A stretch of 64,000 bases of DNA from Brugia malayi (taxonomy: Eukaryota; Nematoda; Chromadorea; Rhabditida; Onchocercidae), in NCBI RefSeq assembly GCF_000002995.4, contig NW_025062477.1, positions 1,754,001 to 1,818,000 on the forward strand, given 5' to 3'. The notes under the pieces were generated by a model. That model did no database searches, had not been told where the DNA came from, and worked only from the letters and a program-made list of their open reading frames with translations. The position numbers were made by a program, and so were the translations under genes. Below, one piece after another: positions 25,486-40,600 of the stretch (the first letter of the stretch is position 1; every line of letters begins with the position of its first letter).

Positions 25486-28400
25486 TTGATATGAAATTTT
25501 TATGAAATTAAACAAGAAAGAAAGCAAAAGATAAATCTTGTAAATTAAATTAAAATAAAAAAAAAAAAAAAGGATCAAAAACAAAATCTTTGAAATTAAT
25601 TAAGTCATACAAATGGAATAAAAATGGAACAAATAAGAAATCTTAAACAAAGTTTAACACAATAAAATTTAAAAATCTGAACCTTAGACTATTTATTTTC
25701 TATTGTTTTCAAATCATTTTTTAAATATGAATTTTGCAAAATCGTTGCTTTATATCCAACAAATAATTGAAAACTAACACAGAGCAAATGTTTTCTACAA
25801 CTTATCAATTATGCAAAATTCTCGATTTGTTCAGTGATTCATCGACTTCACTCATTGTTATTCCATCCATCCATTCATATCATTTTCATCTTTCACTAAA
25901 CTTTGACCTTTAAATTATCAAATTTTTGATCTATTTGAATATAACACTTCTTTCTTTTGTATTCTATCTATTGTCATTCTATTTTGTTTTATTTTACTTT
26001 ATTTTAACACAATTTATTTCATTTATGCTTATAAAACAGAAACTTTTTATTTTATAAGAAATACTTGCAAAAAAAATGCAATGCAGTAAATAAGTAAGAA
26101 AATACAAACTATCTTATATTAAGCAAAGAGAAATCTTAAATTAGCTTGGCAGCTAATTTCGTATATTGTATCATTAATTATGATAATTTCCTTAAAATCA
26201 AGATAAATTTAGTAATGCGTAAATTTTTAGCTATTTGATGCAATCTCGAAATCACTCCCAATGCGATATGAATTAAGGAGATGGGTGATTCATATATCTG
26301 AAAATAATTATAAAAGAGTGATCAAATGGATTTCTTTATATAGACATTTTTTTTTTTTTTTTTTTTTTTTCAAGGTATTATTTATTATTCATCTTGCTTA
26401 TATCAGCCATAACGAACAACAAAATAGTATTTTAATCCTAATTCAATCCGTTTGAAATTTTAATTTTATTATTTAATGCAAACGACAAATCTATCCTGCA
26501 ATTATTGTAGTGATATTTCACTCATCATTGAAGATATTATTTAATCACTGATAACAAATCTGATTAAATTATTAATTAAATTAATTCATCCCTTTAACAC
26601 TCTATTGATTGTACACATAAAAGATTCAGTTTTCAAACTGTTATGTGAATGAGATAATATCAATTTCATTCTTGTTATTTCCCTGTAAAATCAGTTATTT
26701 GTTTGATTGATAAAAGATGTGTTAAAAAATTGTGATAAAAAATTTTAAATGATAAGGAGAGTGTAAAAAAAAAAAAAACTTATAATTTTTGTATTTTTCA
26801 AAACTATTAAATTATTTGTCATGAAAAGAAAACAATACCTATTTTAATTTTTGTAAGCAATAGAAAAATAATAGTAAAATTTAAAAAAAAAATTTTTAAT
26901 TTCCAACAATTGTTTCATTTTTTTAAAAAAAGAAAATTACTATAATTGACAGATTTTTCTGAAATTTATAATTATTCGATTTGATTTTCTATGCAGTACA
27001 TTTGAAGTAATCTTGATATGTCGCCAACAATCATTTTTTAACTTTTTTTTTCGTTTTTATATAATATTTAAAATGTGTTAAAATTTAATATTTAAAATAC
27101 TTCCAGAAGTGTTTGGGTAGAGAAATTTCAAATTTCAAATCAGTAATTTAATTCATCGTGCAATAAACGAAGTTACATTTATACTAATAACTAATTGAGA
27201 GACTTAAGTGGAAAGCTAAGCTAAAATGTCACTTGTAAAACTTATTTCAACGTGAATGCACGCTACACGTAGCATTCACTTAACCGTACTACGTGTCATT
27301 ACGTTAACCGGATAATACCTTTAACAATTAATGCTAATTGTCAACACTGTTACTTCACTTCAGACTTTGTCAACAACTAATTTTAATTTTAATTTTTCAT
27401 CAAAACGCTCAATTTCTCACCTTTTGATCTATTTTCCATTTTCTTTTCATCTGATATATTTGCATACTGATCATAAATTTGAAATTTATCAGTTCTTTCA
27501 CCATTCCTAGTTCAACTTTTCAAAGTTTTAGTTCGAATAATCGAAAGCAATTATTTCTAATTTAAATAATTTTTAAATTAACAGTTTACTTTCTAGACTA
27601 AGTTTTTTGGACTAAAATTAAATTATTATTATCATTCATTAACATTCTTTCGGACAGAACAGATTATTAAAAAATTTACAAGTAGAAAAAAAATTCGATC
27701 CTCGTGGATTCAAAATGATATAAAAAGATATATATTATGGTTATTTATTATTATTACTATTATTATTATCGATTATTTAGAATTAATTAGTTTCCTTTTT
27801 TCTGAAATTATTTGTTTTTAAATATTATTTACCGATAACTATCACAAATCCAACAATTTTTAGGCTGATTTTATTATCTTTCATATGTTACCATATTAAG
27901 AATTGAAAGCATTTTTATTCAAATCTACTTTTTCTTTTCCAGTACTAGAAAAGATTGCTAACTTCAGTTCGAATTTAAGGTTTTATATTTCAATTAAAAT
28001 CCATTTTTCCATTTGAAATATTAGAAGCAAAATTTTGCATCACAATCAAACTTACTTCTTCATTTCAGAAAATAAGTGTAAATCTCACATTTTCATTTAA
28101 TTTCAGGTTTTCTTTTTTCTTTTTCTCTCATTCGATCCGTTTTTTTCATTTATTATATTCCATAAATTTTACACTTTTTTTATGACTCAAATTTTTGTTG
28201 CATTTTGCACAATGTTTTCAGTGGCTGCGTTTATTCATAATTAAAAAGAAAAAAACATTTAATAAATGAATAATATTGGGAAAAAACTATTATCATATCA
28301 AATCATCGAATGATATCAATTATACCTTTATCACAATGTATAATTAAATGCCGTTTAAGTGATAACTAATTTTGTTATAATGAAAAGTAATTCTGAATTC

Positions 28401-28626
28401 AAATACAAATTTATTAAATTAATCTGTTTCCTTTTAAATCTTAAATTTGCTTTAGCAAATAAATATATATTATGAGTAAAATTTTTAAATAATATGACAA
28501 AAAGTTGCTCATAGCTAGAATTATTAACAAATTCAAAAAATAGCACAAAGTGATGGAATGATGAAAGAAAGTGGATGAGAGGGAGAGAGAAAAAAAAAAA
28601 AAAACAGAAAACCGAAAGAATACTTT
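25486..28626. other. About 3.1 kb without a supported gene
   Basis: Upstream region of the TTR-like gene and 3' flank of the P-type ATPase gene. No exon chain found. It contains poly-T runs (26347-26371), an ACGTG-rich patch at 27250-27310 with an 8-bp inverted repeat (GTGAATGC/GCATTCAC), and an ATT-type tract near 27740-27770. Confidence 0.5.
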
Positions 28627-31600
28627 TTAAAAATTAACAAATTTTACGAAAAAATTTGTTGGCCATTGTCGTATGCAAAATTTTCGTAATTCATTGCATA
28701 TTAATAATACTAAACCGACAAGTCCAGCGCATAACCAAACCGAAAAAATAGTTTAAAATGAAGAAAAAAAAAAAATCAATTTTCATTATTTATTATGAAT
28801 AAATAATAACCAAGAATAATTATTATAAATATGTCCAATCATTAAAATTATTATTTTTTTTTTTTTCTTGATACTGATTGCTTTTTGCAAAAGCAAAAAG
28901 AAAAAAGAAAGAAAGAAAGAAAGCCAACTTCATTTGGTGGTGATTGAGTTTCCATGAAAGATTGCGCAAATGGCGTATAAATGAAGAAATTGAGCGATAA
29001 AATTTCAATGATAACTGCAAAGATGGAAACTAAATTGGTGGTAGCATGGCGAAAAAATGATGTTCCACGTGTTGTACACATATATAAGTGAAAAACCTAA
29101 AAATAAATTATCAAATTAATGATTATTTAAATTAACAGTAATAATTAAGCATATCATTCTTGATTAATTTCAAATTTTAATCAAATAGCTACAATTTAAT
29201 TTACCTGAGAGACTACTAAAGTAATCTGCCATGCTGCTGCTGCTTGACCTTTAATGTATAATTGCTCAGATGGTGTTAATACATCCACATCATTAACTGT
29301 AAAATTGTTCGCTTCTCGAGACCAATAATTATCAGCAGTAAAAAGTAAATCATTTAATCCAATATTATGATATCTAAATTTAATACATTTTTTCTGATGC
29401 TTAAAAAATATTTAATTATATTAACAAATTGATTAAAAAAAAGAGGAAAAAGAATGTTTAAATGCATCAAATTTAATTAATTGATTCAAAAAAAAAAAAA
29501 AAAAGTAAGTATAAATAATGCTTAGCTTACTTACCGATAAACAAAAAGAAAAGAGATAATACATCCTACTGTAATTATTGTTCCAGTAAAAGCATATGAA
29601 TAAATGAGAAGAGGTCGAGATACAAGTCGATCATTACGATGTCGCGGTGGAATTCGCATGATATCATTCTCTGGTGATTGATATGCTAACGAGATCGATG
29701 GTGGTAATTCACTTGCCAAATCAATACTTAAAATCTAAAACAAAAAAAAGACAAAAAATGAATTATATCATTATTTTTAAGTAAATTAGTTGATACTATT
29801 TATTTATTTTCTTCATTATCTCAAACCAAAAATTATTTATGCTTAGTAACCAACAGGAAATATTATTTTAAAATGCAATAAAACTAATTCTAAATAATGT
29901 TTAACTGTAAACCTGTAAGGCTGATAATCCTAATGGCAAACCAAGTGTAAACTGTAAGACAACTGGAAATATTTCTGGCCAAAGATGAGCCAATGTATAA
30001 GCAATTGAAAGGCGCAAATTGTCAAATAACAGACGTCCTTCCTCGATTCCTTTGACAATTGAAGCGAAATTATCATCTGTTAGAATGATATCTGCTGCTT
30101 GCTTTGCTATATCACTCCCTAAATTAAAATATTTTTTTTTTTCTTTCTGATAAAGAACTTCAACTTACCATTTATTCCATTTGTGTTTTCAATGCAAATT
30201 TTCCTCTTTTATCTTACAATTACTTCATATTTCAATAAAACACTAATCATTGTTAAAAAATGAATAACAACGAAATTATCAATTTAAATATGAAATTAAA
30301 AAGTATTCAAATTTCAAATGGAAAAATATTATGAAAAGACGTAATTGACATAATTCTTTTTTTTTTTTTTTTTCTTAAAGTAATACTATAAGTAAATGAA
30401 AATTACATATATTAATTAGTTTCATTACATTAATGAAATTAGTCAATTAGCTAATGATATAATTAAATTTATGAAAATACTTTGAACCTGTAATACCCAT
30501 TGCGATACCGATATTAGCGCATGCAAGTGCTTGTGTATCACTAACACCTTGACCGGTAACAGCTACTATTTCACCACGTTTTTGACATTCTTCAATAATT
30601 CGGAATTTCTGATACGGATTTATCCTAAATTTTTATAATTTAAATTAAATTTTTTTCCACAAATTTTTTGCTAACAATTTAAACTTTTCCAAAATTTTTA
30701 TTAACTTTTGTAATTTAAATTTTTATAACTTTTCTTAAATTAATTTTTATACGTTTAAATTTTTATAATTCTTATAATAAAAAAATTTTAAACAGCAATT
30801 GTTAAATTTCCTCTTTTTTCTATTTCACTTTCGTCTACTTTTCTCTTTTCCTTTCTTCTCGCCAAAAATTTTTTTACCTTGCAAAAACAATGTATTTCTT
30901 TTTGAGTAATTCATTCCAGCCATATTCATCCAAACGATCCAAATCATCGCCTACTGCAACACCCCAATTTATTTGCTTTGCACCAATTACACTCAATTTT
31001 AAATGATCACGGCCACTTGATTCCACCTATAAATTAATCATTGTTAATTAATTAACATTCACATATTGCATTATTTCATCTTTTTCAATTTACGATAAAT
31101 ATGCGAGAAAGCAAAATAATGGAAAAAAAAAGTTAAGTTTTGCTAAAAAAGAATGAATAAAAATTAGAAATTGAAATATGATTAGGTGACTGTCACAAAT
31201 ATAGATGAATGAAATTAATATCATAATATAAAATATTGTTTTTAAATGAGAAAAAGCAAGAGAAAGAGGAAAATGCAAATGTTTTTAGCTGAAAAAGCAA
31301 CGATTTCAGATTTATTCGCAAATTTAAAGGTTTCAAATTTAGTCATAAATTTAGCAATTTCAAGCACAAATTTTATCTTTTGTTTTTTAAAAGAAAATTA
31401 TGTGTATTTTAAGAAAACATAGATTAGACTAAAAATAAAAATTTTACTACAACATAAAAAAATAAAAAAATTTTACTACATAAATTAGAATAAAGCATAT
31501 GAATTTTGTCAATGAATTCAATTGTGTTTTCTTTTTCTTTTGATATCTTGAAATTATCACTTTTTTCTATGTGATAATTAAATGCTTAATAATTTATTTT

Positions 31601-34600
31601 AATTGTTTCAATTAATGCTATCTGTTATTCTCAATGAAAAAAAGTGTTGTAGAAAAAAGAGAGAAAAGAGAGAGAAAGGTTAATTTATTAATTAAAAAGA
31701 AAACCATACCATTTCATCACCGATACCAATAAGACCAATCTTTCGAGCTACTGCTACTGCAGTTGTCGGGTGATCACCTATATGATATTACGAAAAATTC
31801 TTTTCCTTTTTTCTCTCAAAATGAAGTTTAATTTATTAATTTATGCATTATCCATGAATAATCTCAATTACTTCCACTTATATAAATCATGTAATGGTTA
31901 CAAATTTGCAAAAAAAAAAATCTAGCTCTTTATAATTAGCTGATAATAAGTTGACATATTATCAGTTATAATTAGCTGATAATAAGTTGACATATTATCA
32001 GTTATAATTAGCTGATAATAAGTTGACATATTATCAGTTATAATTAGCTGATAATAAGTTGACATATTATCAGTTATAATTAGCTGATAATAAGTTGACA
32101 TATTATCAGTTATAATTAGCTGATAATAAGTTGACATATTATCAGTTATAATTAGCTGATAATAAGTTGACATATTATCAGTTATAATTAGCTGATAATA
32201 AGTTGACATATTATCAGTTATAATTAGCTGATAATAAGCTGACATATTATCAGTTATAATTAAACAGTTCATAGCTACAACCTTTTATTTACAGTAAAAA
32301 AAATTAAGATAATTAGTAATTGATATAATATATATTTTTTAAGAAAAATTGAATTCAATTTTTACTAGTATATTTATTAGTAGTATTAATGCATTATATT
32401 ATACATAAATGGAATCGATTATATATATTCTTACTTTAATTTGCAATTTTTAATAAAATTATTTTGAAGAATAATATGGTAGCTTAAGAGAAGTCCAAAA
32501 AATTAAATATTACTTTAAGAAGCCTAGCAAACAATATGCATTAGGTTATATCAATTATTGCATCTGGCTGATAACATTAGATGATGATAACATTAGCTTC
32601 AACTGTACTAGGCACTTTTTTGTAATTAACTTATATAAATATCATACCTGTAATCATATAAACTTTAATACCAGCTTCTTTGCATTGCTTTATCGCATTT
32701 GCTGCATCATCACTTAACAACAGTAACAAAAAAAAGGTTAAAAGTTTGAAAAAGAAGGTTATGAATTTTGATAATTACATTTTTTTTCTCATATCAAAAA
32801 ATCAATTAAAAATTTACGTCAAAAATTTTTTTTTTTAAAAATAGAGAAATACTTACCGTGGTGGATCAATTAATGCTGTCATTCCTAAAAATATCAAATT
32901 TTCCAACACAATATCGGAAGATGTAAACTTAACATTTGCATCACTGATAAAAAAACGTTTTACAGCAAATGCAAATACTCTTTTTCCTTCATTTCCAAAA
33001 TATTCCCAAGCTGCCTAAAAAGTTTTTTTTTTTTCATAATGCAAAAATTAGAGAAATATTTGTTCTTTGTTCATTTACAAAATATAAATTATAAAAAATA
33101 AACTGTAGAAATTAAACTTTTAACAAATAAATCTTAAGCAAATATTGAAATTTCTTGCCTAATTTTTAAATTTAAATAATCATATATAATGAAATATTAA
33201 ATTTTATGAGAAAAAGTATATACATGCCATCATTAAAAAAAAAAAATTTTCTTTCTTTACCTAAAAATGAAATTAACTAAATCAAAGGTAAATAACACAA
33301 AAAAAAAAAAAAAAAAAAAAAATAATGAAAAGAAAAAAACAAATTTTTGGTAAATTTCAAAAGTTCTCTTTTTTTTTTCGTCTAATGTTTGTTGTTTACA
33401 TACTTACGTTTGAGCGTTCACCTGGCACTCTTGACGAAGTTCTTGATCAATCGGTAAACATTCTCTACCAACTTGTAGATAATTACAATATTTTAAGACA
33501 ACTTCCGGTGCACCTTTAATCATCATTACAAACATAGCACCACCAGCACCACCACCACCACCAGCACCACCAGCACCAGCACCACCACCACCACCAACAC
33601 GAGCACCACCACCACCAACACGAGCACCACCACCACCAGCACCAGCACTTGATTGATTCATTCCTTTCTCATCTTTTTCCATTTCTGATAATTCCGTCAC
33701 ATCACGTGCTACCACCAAATGATATCGACGTACCGAATTAAATGGCATATCAAGAACTGTCTGTAACAAAAAAATAAAAACTATTTTTTTTTTTTTGAAT
33801 ATTTCTTTAATTTTTACAAAAAAAAAAATTTTTTTTTTCATTCCTTGAAAAATTTATGAAGAATATTTATTATTGTATATTATGTAGATCTAACAAAAAT
33901 TATGACTATACTTTATACAATAAAATTTCCAGTATTTTCCATTTTTTTCTTTTCCAAAAAATTCAAAAAAACAAAAAAAAAAAAAAAAAAAAAAAAGAAA
34001 AACTGCTTTGATTTGTTTCTTTACAAGATTATACTCTTAAATTGTATTAAATTAAATAAATAAATAGATTATTTACTTACAATATAATTCACTCGAATTT
34101 TCTCCACTGATGAAAACATTTCCACGTAACGAAGTAACGCAACATCAGACGGTGAACCGTATATATGATTGTGTTCAAATATATTATTACTTTCACACTA
34201 AACAAATTTAAGTATATTTATGGGATTATTACTTTGAAGGAAAAAAAAAAATATAAACTTTTAAATTTTGCATTCAAAATATATACATTTATTATAAATC
34301 GGAAGTAATTTTAATTAAATTTTATTTATCATATTAGATGAAAACAAACAGAATTCATCAAAAATTTACTTTATAATATTTTGATTGGAAAAAATTTGCT
34401 TTTGAAATGAAATGCTAAATGTAATTAATAATTCATCGCTGAAAAACTAAATCTGAAGTGAAATTTATAAGGATTTTTAGACATTCTAAATTGAAACTTC
34501 TAAAGCTTCAAAATTTTTATTTTATTTATCATTTTAGATGAAAACAAACAAAAATTTCACTTGAATCTTTATGATAAAAATTTTCAATGTTGTTATTATA

Positions 34601-37600
34601 TGTAATATATCTATCAAAAACGGAAAAAGGAATTTTCTTTTTCGATAATAGAAAATAGTTTTTATAAACTGTATATTTGCAATCAATCATCATTACATAT
34701 AATTTTTTCTTTCTTAAGAATTGAAAATTTAATTAATAAATTCTCAAATTTAATTGTGCTAATTTCAAACAGAATAGTTAAACTAAATTGGAAGAATTTC
34801 ACTTGAATGTTTTTATCATCCGTAATTGAAATGTTTCATCCTTACGACTTAATCAATTTTGCAATCTATCCTTATCATCCTCTATCATTTCACAGTTTCT
34901 CTTCATTTTTCCTGTAATCATTTTTTTCCCCTGGAAATGATGTTGGTGATATAAGATCATATCTCTAATAAATTTCGCAAAATATATCAAATATATCACT
35001 TTAGTCATACTAATTTTCCTATTTTCATTTTTATTAGATCAGATGATTAGAGTTGAACTTTGACCTGAACTTCATCGGTTTGCTGAATATCATCAATCTT
35101 GCATATATCTTTTGCTTCCACTTCATTGTTTTGCATCGAAAATACCATCGTTGGTTTTCCAGTAACGGAATTTCTAAAATTTTGAAAAAAAAAAAAAGTT
35201 TATCTTCTTCATTTGCTTTATTTGTCTTTGTTTCAATTTATTTCAATTTGTGCTGTAAATGACAAGCAATTAACAGAATTGAAAACTAACGAAATAAATA
35301 AATGTAATATTCATAAATTTTATCAAAGGAAGAAAACAAAAGGAATACTATAAATAAATAAATAAATAAATAGAGGAGCAAAATTCTATTTTATTTTAAT
35401 TCATAAATCATTTTTACTTACTCATCTATTATGAAATTTTTTAGATTTCTGAAAAAATTTTTTTTGTTTGTTTATTTTAAATATATTAACTAACAGGACA
35501 GTAAATCGTTTGCTGACTTGGCCCATATTTGACATTTTTGATGAAATTTTCATTTGAGCTTCTTTCTTCGAAGTTAAATATTGTGAGCTCCGAACACATT
35601 CAAAATGCGCCCTGTTGCAAACACTCATTACCACAAAGATATCTGATAGTGGTTGTTCACATGCCGGTTTAGGACAATTCATATCGAGAACTGATTGACT
35701 ATTCACATAGTTATGACCTGAAATGTAATAAAATGAATCAAAATAATATCATAATTTCATGGAAAAATGAATCGCAATCTTTTTTTTTTTTTTTTTTTTT
35801 AAAATTTATACATAAATATAGTAATTTTGAAATAAAAAACCTAAAAAAAATCAAAATTCATGCATCAATTCATTTGAATTAAGATAAATAAGAATTTTAT
35901 TTACTGGTTATTATTATGCAATGTCTTGAAAAAAAATTATTTTTTTAAAAGATTGATGAATTCATTTTTTGTTTGAAAATTTGAATTTAAATCACAAAAA
36001 TGGATAATATTTTTTCCTTTTTTAAAAAACAAATTAATTTTATTAGAAACTCATAAAATTTATTTGTGCATGCAAAAATTTTCCTTCCATTTTCATTTTA
36101 ACAAGTCCAATTTAAACAATGATTTTTTTTTTTTTTTTTTTTTTTGAAAAAGAACAAACTTGGTTGATGCTTTCGATTGTACCACAAATCTGTGAGTACC
36201 ATCATATTCTGTGTCAGTGTACCAGTTTTATCAGTTGCAACTACGGTAGTAGCACCAAGCTCATCAATAATATCCAACTTTTTAATATAAACATTCTTAC
36301 TAGCTAATCGTCTACCAATAATTGCCAGTTGTGAAATAACCATTGCAGGTAAACCTTGCGGTACGTTTGCTACTATGATAATCAAGAAACCAATGATAAA
36401 ATGATCCAAAACATTTTGAAAGCTTGAAAAGAACAAAGTGTAATGCACTGATTAAAAACTCAGTATTATCATCATTTTTAGTTAAATAAATATAATATTT
36501 AATAACAAAAATCAGTTTTCCATATGACTGATAGATGAACTGTTTATGCAATATTTGATCGAATAATATTTTATAGATAAAATTAAAATTTCGAACTGTA
36601 AATTAACCAGTAGGATAAAATTAGAATAAAATTTCCAGCATTTCCATTTTCCTGCTTGAAATTTAAAAATTTCATTAAAAATTTGGACAAAGTAACAAAC
36701 TTATTTATGATACTACCAAACATAAAGAATACGGTTGCCATTATCAAAGCTAAGATTGATATAAAATTGACAAATTCATCAATTTCCATTTTTAATTTGC
36801 TTCGTGTTTTGCTAACTTGTTGACGAATGTTTATGATATAGCCAAGAACCTAAAGTGCAACAACAAATTTGTTTAATTTAAATTTAAAATAAAAAAAAAA
36901 AAAATCAGTACAAAATAACAATTTTAAGAATAAAAGGAAAAAAAAAATGGAAAAAATAACCTAAATTACCGTATATTTTCCAGTTCGTACAACAATTCCT
37001 ATTCCATCACCTTCAAGACAAAATGATCCTTTAAATGCTACATTTCTTGCTTCAAATACTGATGGATATGTTGTAACAGCTTCGTGCGTATAATCATAAG
37101 CTTCCTTATCACCTGGAAATTAAGAAATTGAATATGAACGTTTGCTACCATTTTATTGGTATAGTAAATAACGTTTGATGGTAAAATATTGTCAAATGTT
37201 ATGTCGTCAGAGATAATGTCGATTGGTACTTTAGCTCTCAATCCAGGTTAGCACTCAGGTTAATAGCTCAAAACTATGGATTTTGCTACCAAAAGTCTTA
37301 TGCAGCAACAATAACTACAAAAATATACATAAATAATATTGTATGATTGACAAATAAATGTCACTGATATATATTATCACTTCATTTTAACTCCTAGAAA
37401 AAGCTGTCACAGTAATAATGATATCAAAAAAAATATCCGATAAACCTGTTATGGCTGATGTTTCAATCTTCAAACCATTTGACTGCAAAATGCGCATATC
37501 AGCGGGTATAATAGCACCAGCGCTTATTACAACCAAATCACCGGTAACCAGTTCCTCTTCTGGTACCTGTTGCTTTTTGCAATCCCGGATGACAATACAA

Positions 37601-40600
37601 GATGTCGGAAGAACTGCTTTCAAGTCACTTATTACCTATAATATTGTAAGAATTTTTAGTAAATTTTTTTTTTTTTTTGTTTTAAATCAAATATTGTGAG
37701 AATTCTTAAAATATTTCAACAAAATACAAAAAATGTTATTTTAGTGTGATAAACTATTATAGTATGATTAAAATGATAACAATCAATTAATTTTGTATAT
37801 TGCAATATAAGTAAAATGATAGAAATTAAGCAATTAATCAACATTAAAATATCAGATGAAATAATTAATTAACTAATTAATTAAATGAAGAACTCACTTG
37901 AAGTGTTTGTTTTTCTTGATAAAATGTCACAAAACACATGAGAATGACAATTAAAATAAGAATTAATGTACAATAAAGATTAACAGGTTCATTGTTACCG
38001 TGCATTAAATGAATAATATATGTTGCTAAGCTAAGCACTGCAGCACCTGAAATATTTATACTGCAAATCAGTAATTTAATTATTTAATAATCTTTTAATA
38101 TTGTAAATTTAGTTGTTGCCATTTAATGATGGAAAGCAATGATATTATTACAATGATACACTGATATTATTATATTATATTAATACAACGAACATTAAAA
38201 TCATAATACGAAAACTTAATAAATTAATTTAATTTAAATGAGACAAAGGATGAAAATATTCGGTAAATAAGTGCTATTATTACCCAATCCTTATTAGTAT
38301 AATATTAGTAAGGGTGGAAAAAAAAAAAAAAACAATAATAATAGCAATAATTATTATTAAAAGGATAGATAGATTAAATTATTCATTTCGAATAAAGAAG
38401 TATTAATATTCAAATTTCATTTTATATATTATTATGTAATTTGTTCACGCAAAATAAAGACGAATAAATTAATTAAATTAGTATCCGGAAAAGATTTAGA
38501 TAATAAAAGGAAACAATGTGAATGAAAATGTAAAGTAAACAAAAAATAGGTAAGTGAAAAAAAAAAAAAACAATAAACAAATAAGCAAATAAAGTGATAA
38601 ATATGCTTAATTTTTTCTGAATGTACAATGTATTAATGAAACTAGCTTAATTATTCGGTTATCTTTAGAATTACTTAATTATTCGATTATCTTTAGAATT
38701 ACTTAATTATTCGATTAACTTTAGAATTACTTAATTATCTCTTATTAATTGAATGTAAGAGTAATCGATTCATTTATTGGTAAATGTTTTTTTTTTTTTT
38801 TTTATTCCATAAAATTTTAACTTTCTTATTTCTCATTTTTCTCTCATACTTTAAATATAAAATTGAATTACTTAAAAATTAATAAAACTGACCTACTCAC
38901 AAACAACTAAAAAAAAAATTTTTTTTATTTCAAAAAAGTTGAAAACATTGACAAAAAGCTGTGTAACAGTATCGATTTATCAACAGTTAAATGCGAGAAA
39001 TTTTTTTGTTGTAAATAAATTAGTTACTTGCAAAAAGAAATGGAAATGACATATAAGAAAAAAAATGAACAGTTTTCATTTTTTGTCAAAATTTTTTTGA
39101 TATGCTTGAAATTAATGTTTTGCAATATATTTGAAGAAGAAAATTTTTTTCAATTTGAATAATTTCTTTTTCAAATTTCCTTTAAATATTTTTTTTAAAT
39201 TCTAAATTTAAAAAAATAATCATACTTTTTCAATTTGTAATGGAAATTGCGGGAATTTTCTGAACTGTTTTCAGCATTTTTCATATGTAAATTTAATTTT
39301 AATTTAAGATTTAGGAAGTGAATAATCATTTCCTATTATCTTTAGAATTACTTAATTATCTTTATGCAATGAAATACACTTACCAAGAAGTAACAACCAT
39401 AACCGATACAAAAATTGACGCAGAAACAATTTCACGTTGCTAATCTTACGTGGACATTCAATAACATTAGCGCCACCATCACGTAAACGTTTGCTAAAAA
39501 TCTCATGAGCTGAATATTAATCGGAAAAACAAAGGTAAAAAATTTATAATGTGTAGAAATAATTTTGTATTAAAATCATAAAGCATTTGTTAGCTAAATA
39601 AAAAATTGTTTCAAATTTATATTTCAAGAGTGAATTCATTTATTTATGCAATCTCATTATTCGCTTGTTAAATGACTGTAAACTCTTTTGTTTAATTAAT
39701 TTCCTTTATTTATAAATCAAATCTGCTTGCAATGTGGAAATACTGTAAAGATCTTTCCAACCTAACAATCACTCTTATAAGCAACTGATACATAGTTTTA
39801 AACTAAATTTCATCCTGTAAAGAACAAAGATCATCCGACAATGATAATTCTTTATTCATTGAATTATGCGCTTATGATTGATTCTATGTGTCTCAGTATT
39901 CACTCACACAATTCATTTTCAATAAATGCCAGTGCTTCAGCGATAACATCGGTGGCGGAGCGCAAATATGACAATTTAGCTTAGCGAACATTTAATGCAT
40001 TGTTGATATAATTTGTTCATTTCTCTCATATTATTGTTTAATTGCACAGTATTGTAGAAGAACAATAAGGTTGTTGTCAAGAAGAAGTTAGGATAACAAC
40101 AAAAATCTAAATAATCGTTCACTAATGCATGCTGTGCTGTCATTTAGTCTCATTTTTATCATTTCTTAATCGATTATTGCCATCCAAAGTGAGATCATAA
40201 CATTATTTAATCATTAATAATATTATCTATCAAGCATTTCAAGTTATATTTCATAAATAATTTAAGAGGAAGAAAAAAAGCACGATAGCACTTCGAACCT
40301 AAAAGGTAAAGCAAAAATTTGCATATTATTTTTATCATCATTCTTCAAATTTATTCTCTCTTAAGCTTTTTAAATTTAAAACGTATTTAAAACTCTCTCT
40401 TAAGCTTTTTAAATTTAAAATAGAAAGAAAAAAAAAATATACATAAATAAGATGATAAAATAAATAAAATTCAAAAAATTGACGAAGAAATAAAAATAAG
40501 CTAACAAATAAAGCTTTATTTCAAAGAGTAAAAAAAAAAAAAAAAATAAATTAAACAGATTTTTTTCCATTTCTAAAAGTGAAAAAGGAGAAGAAGAAAA

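Noticed and set aside
31922..32272. 116-codon minus-strand ORF of repeated [12 protein letters not shown]
   Set aside because: Reads the 36-bp intronic minisatellite; no start context, donor or composition supports coding.
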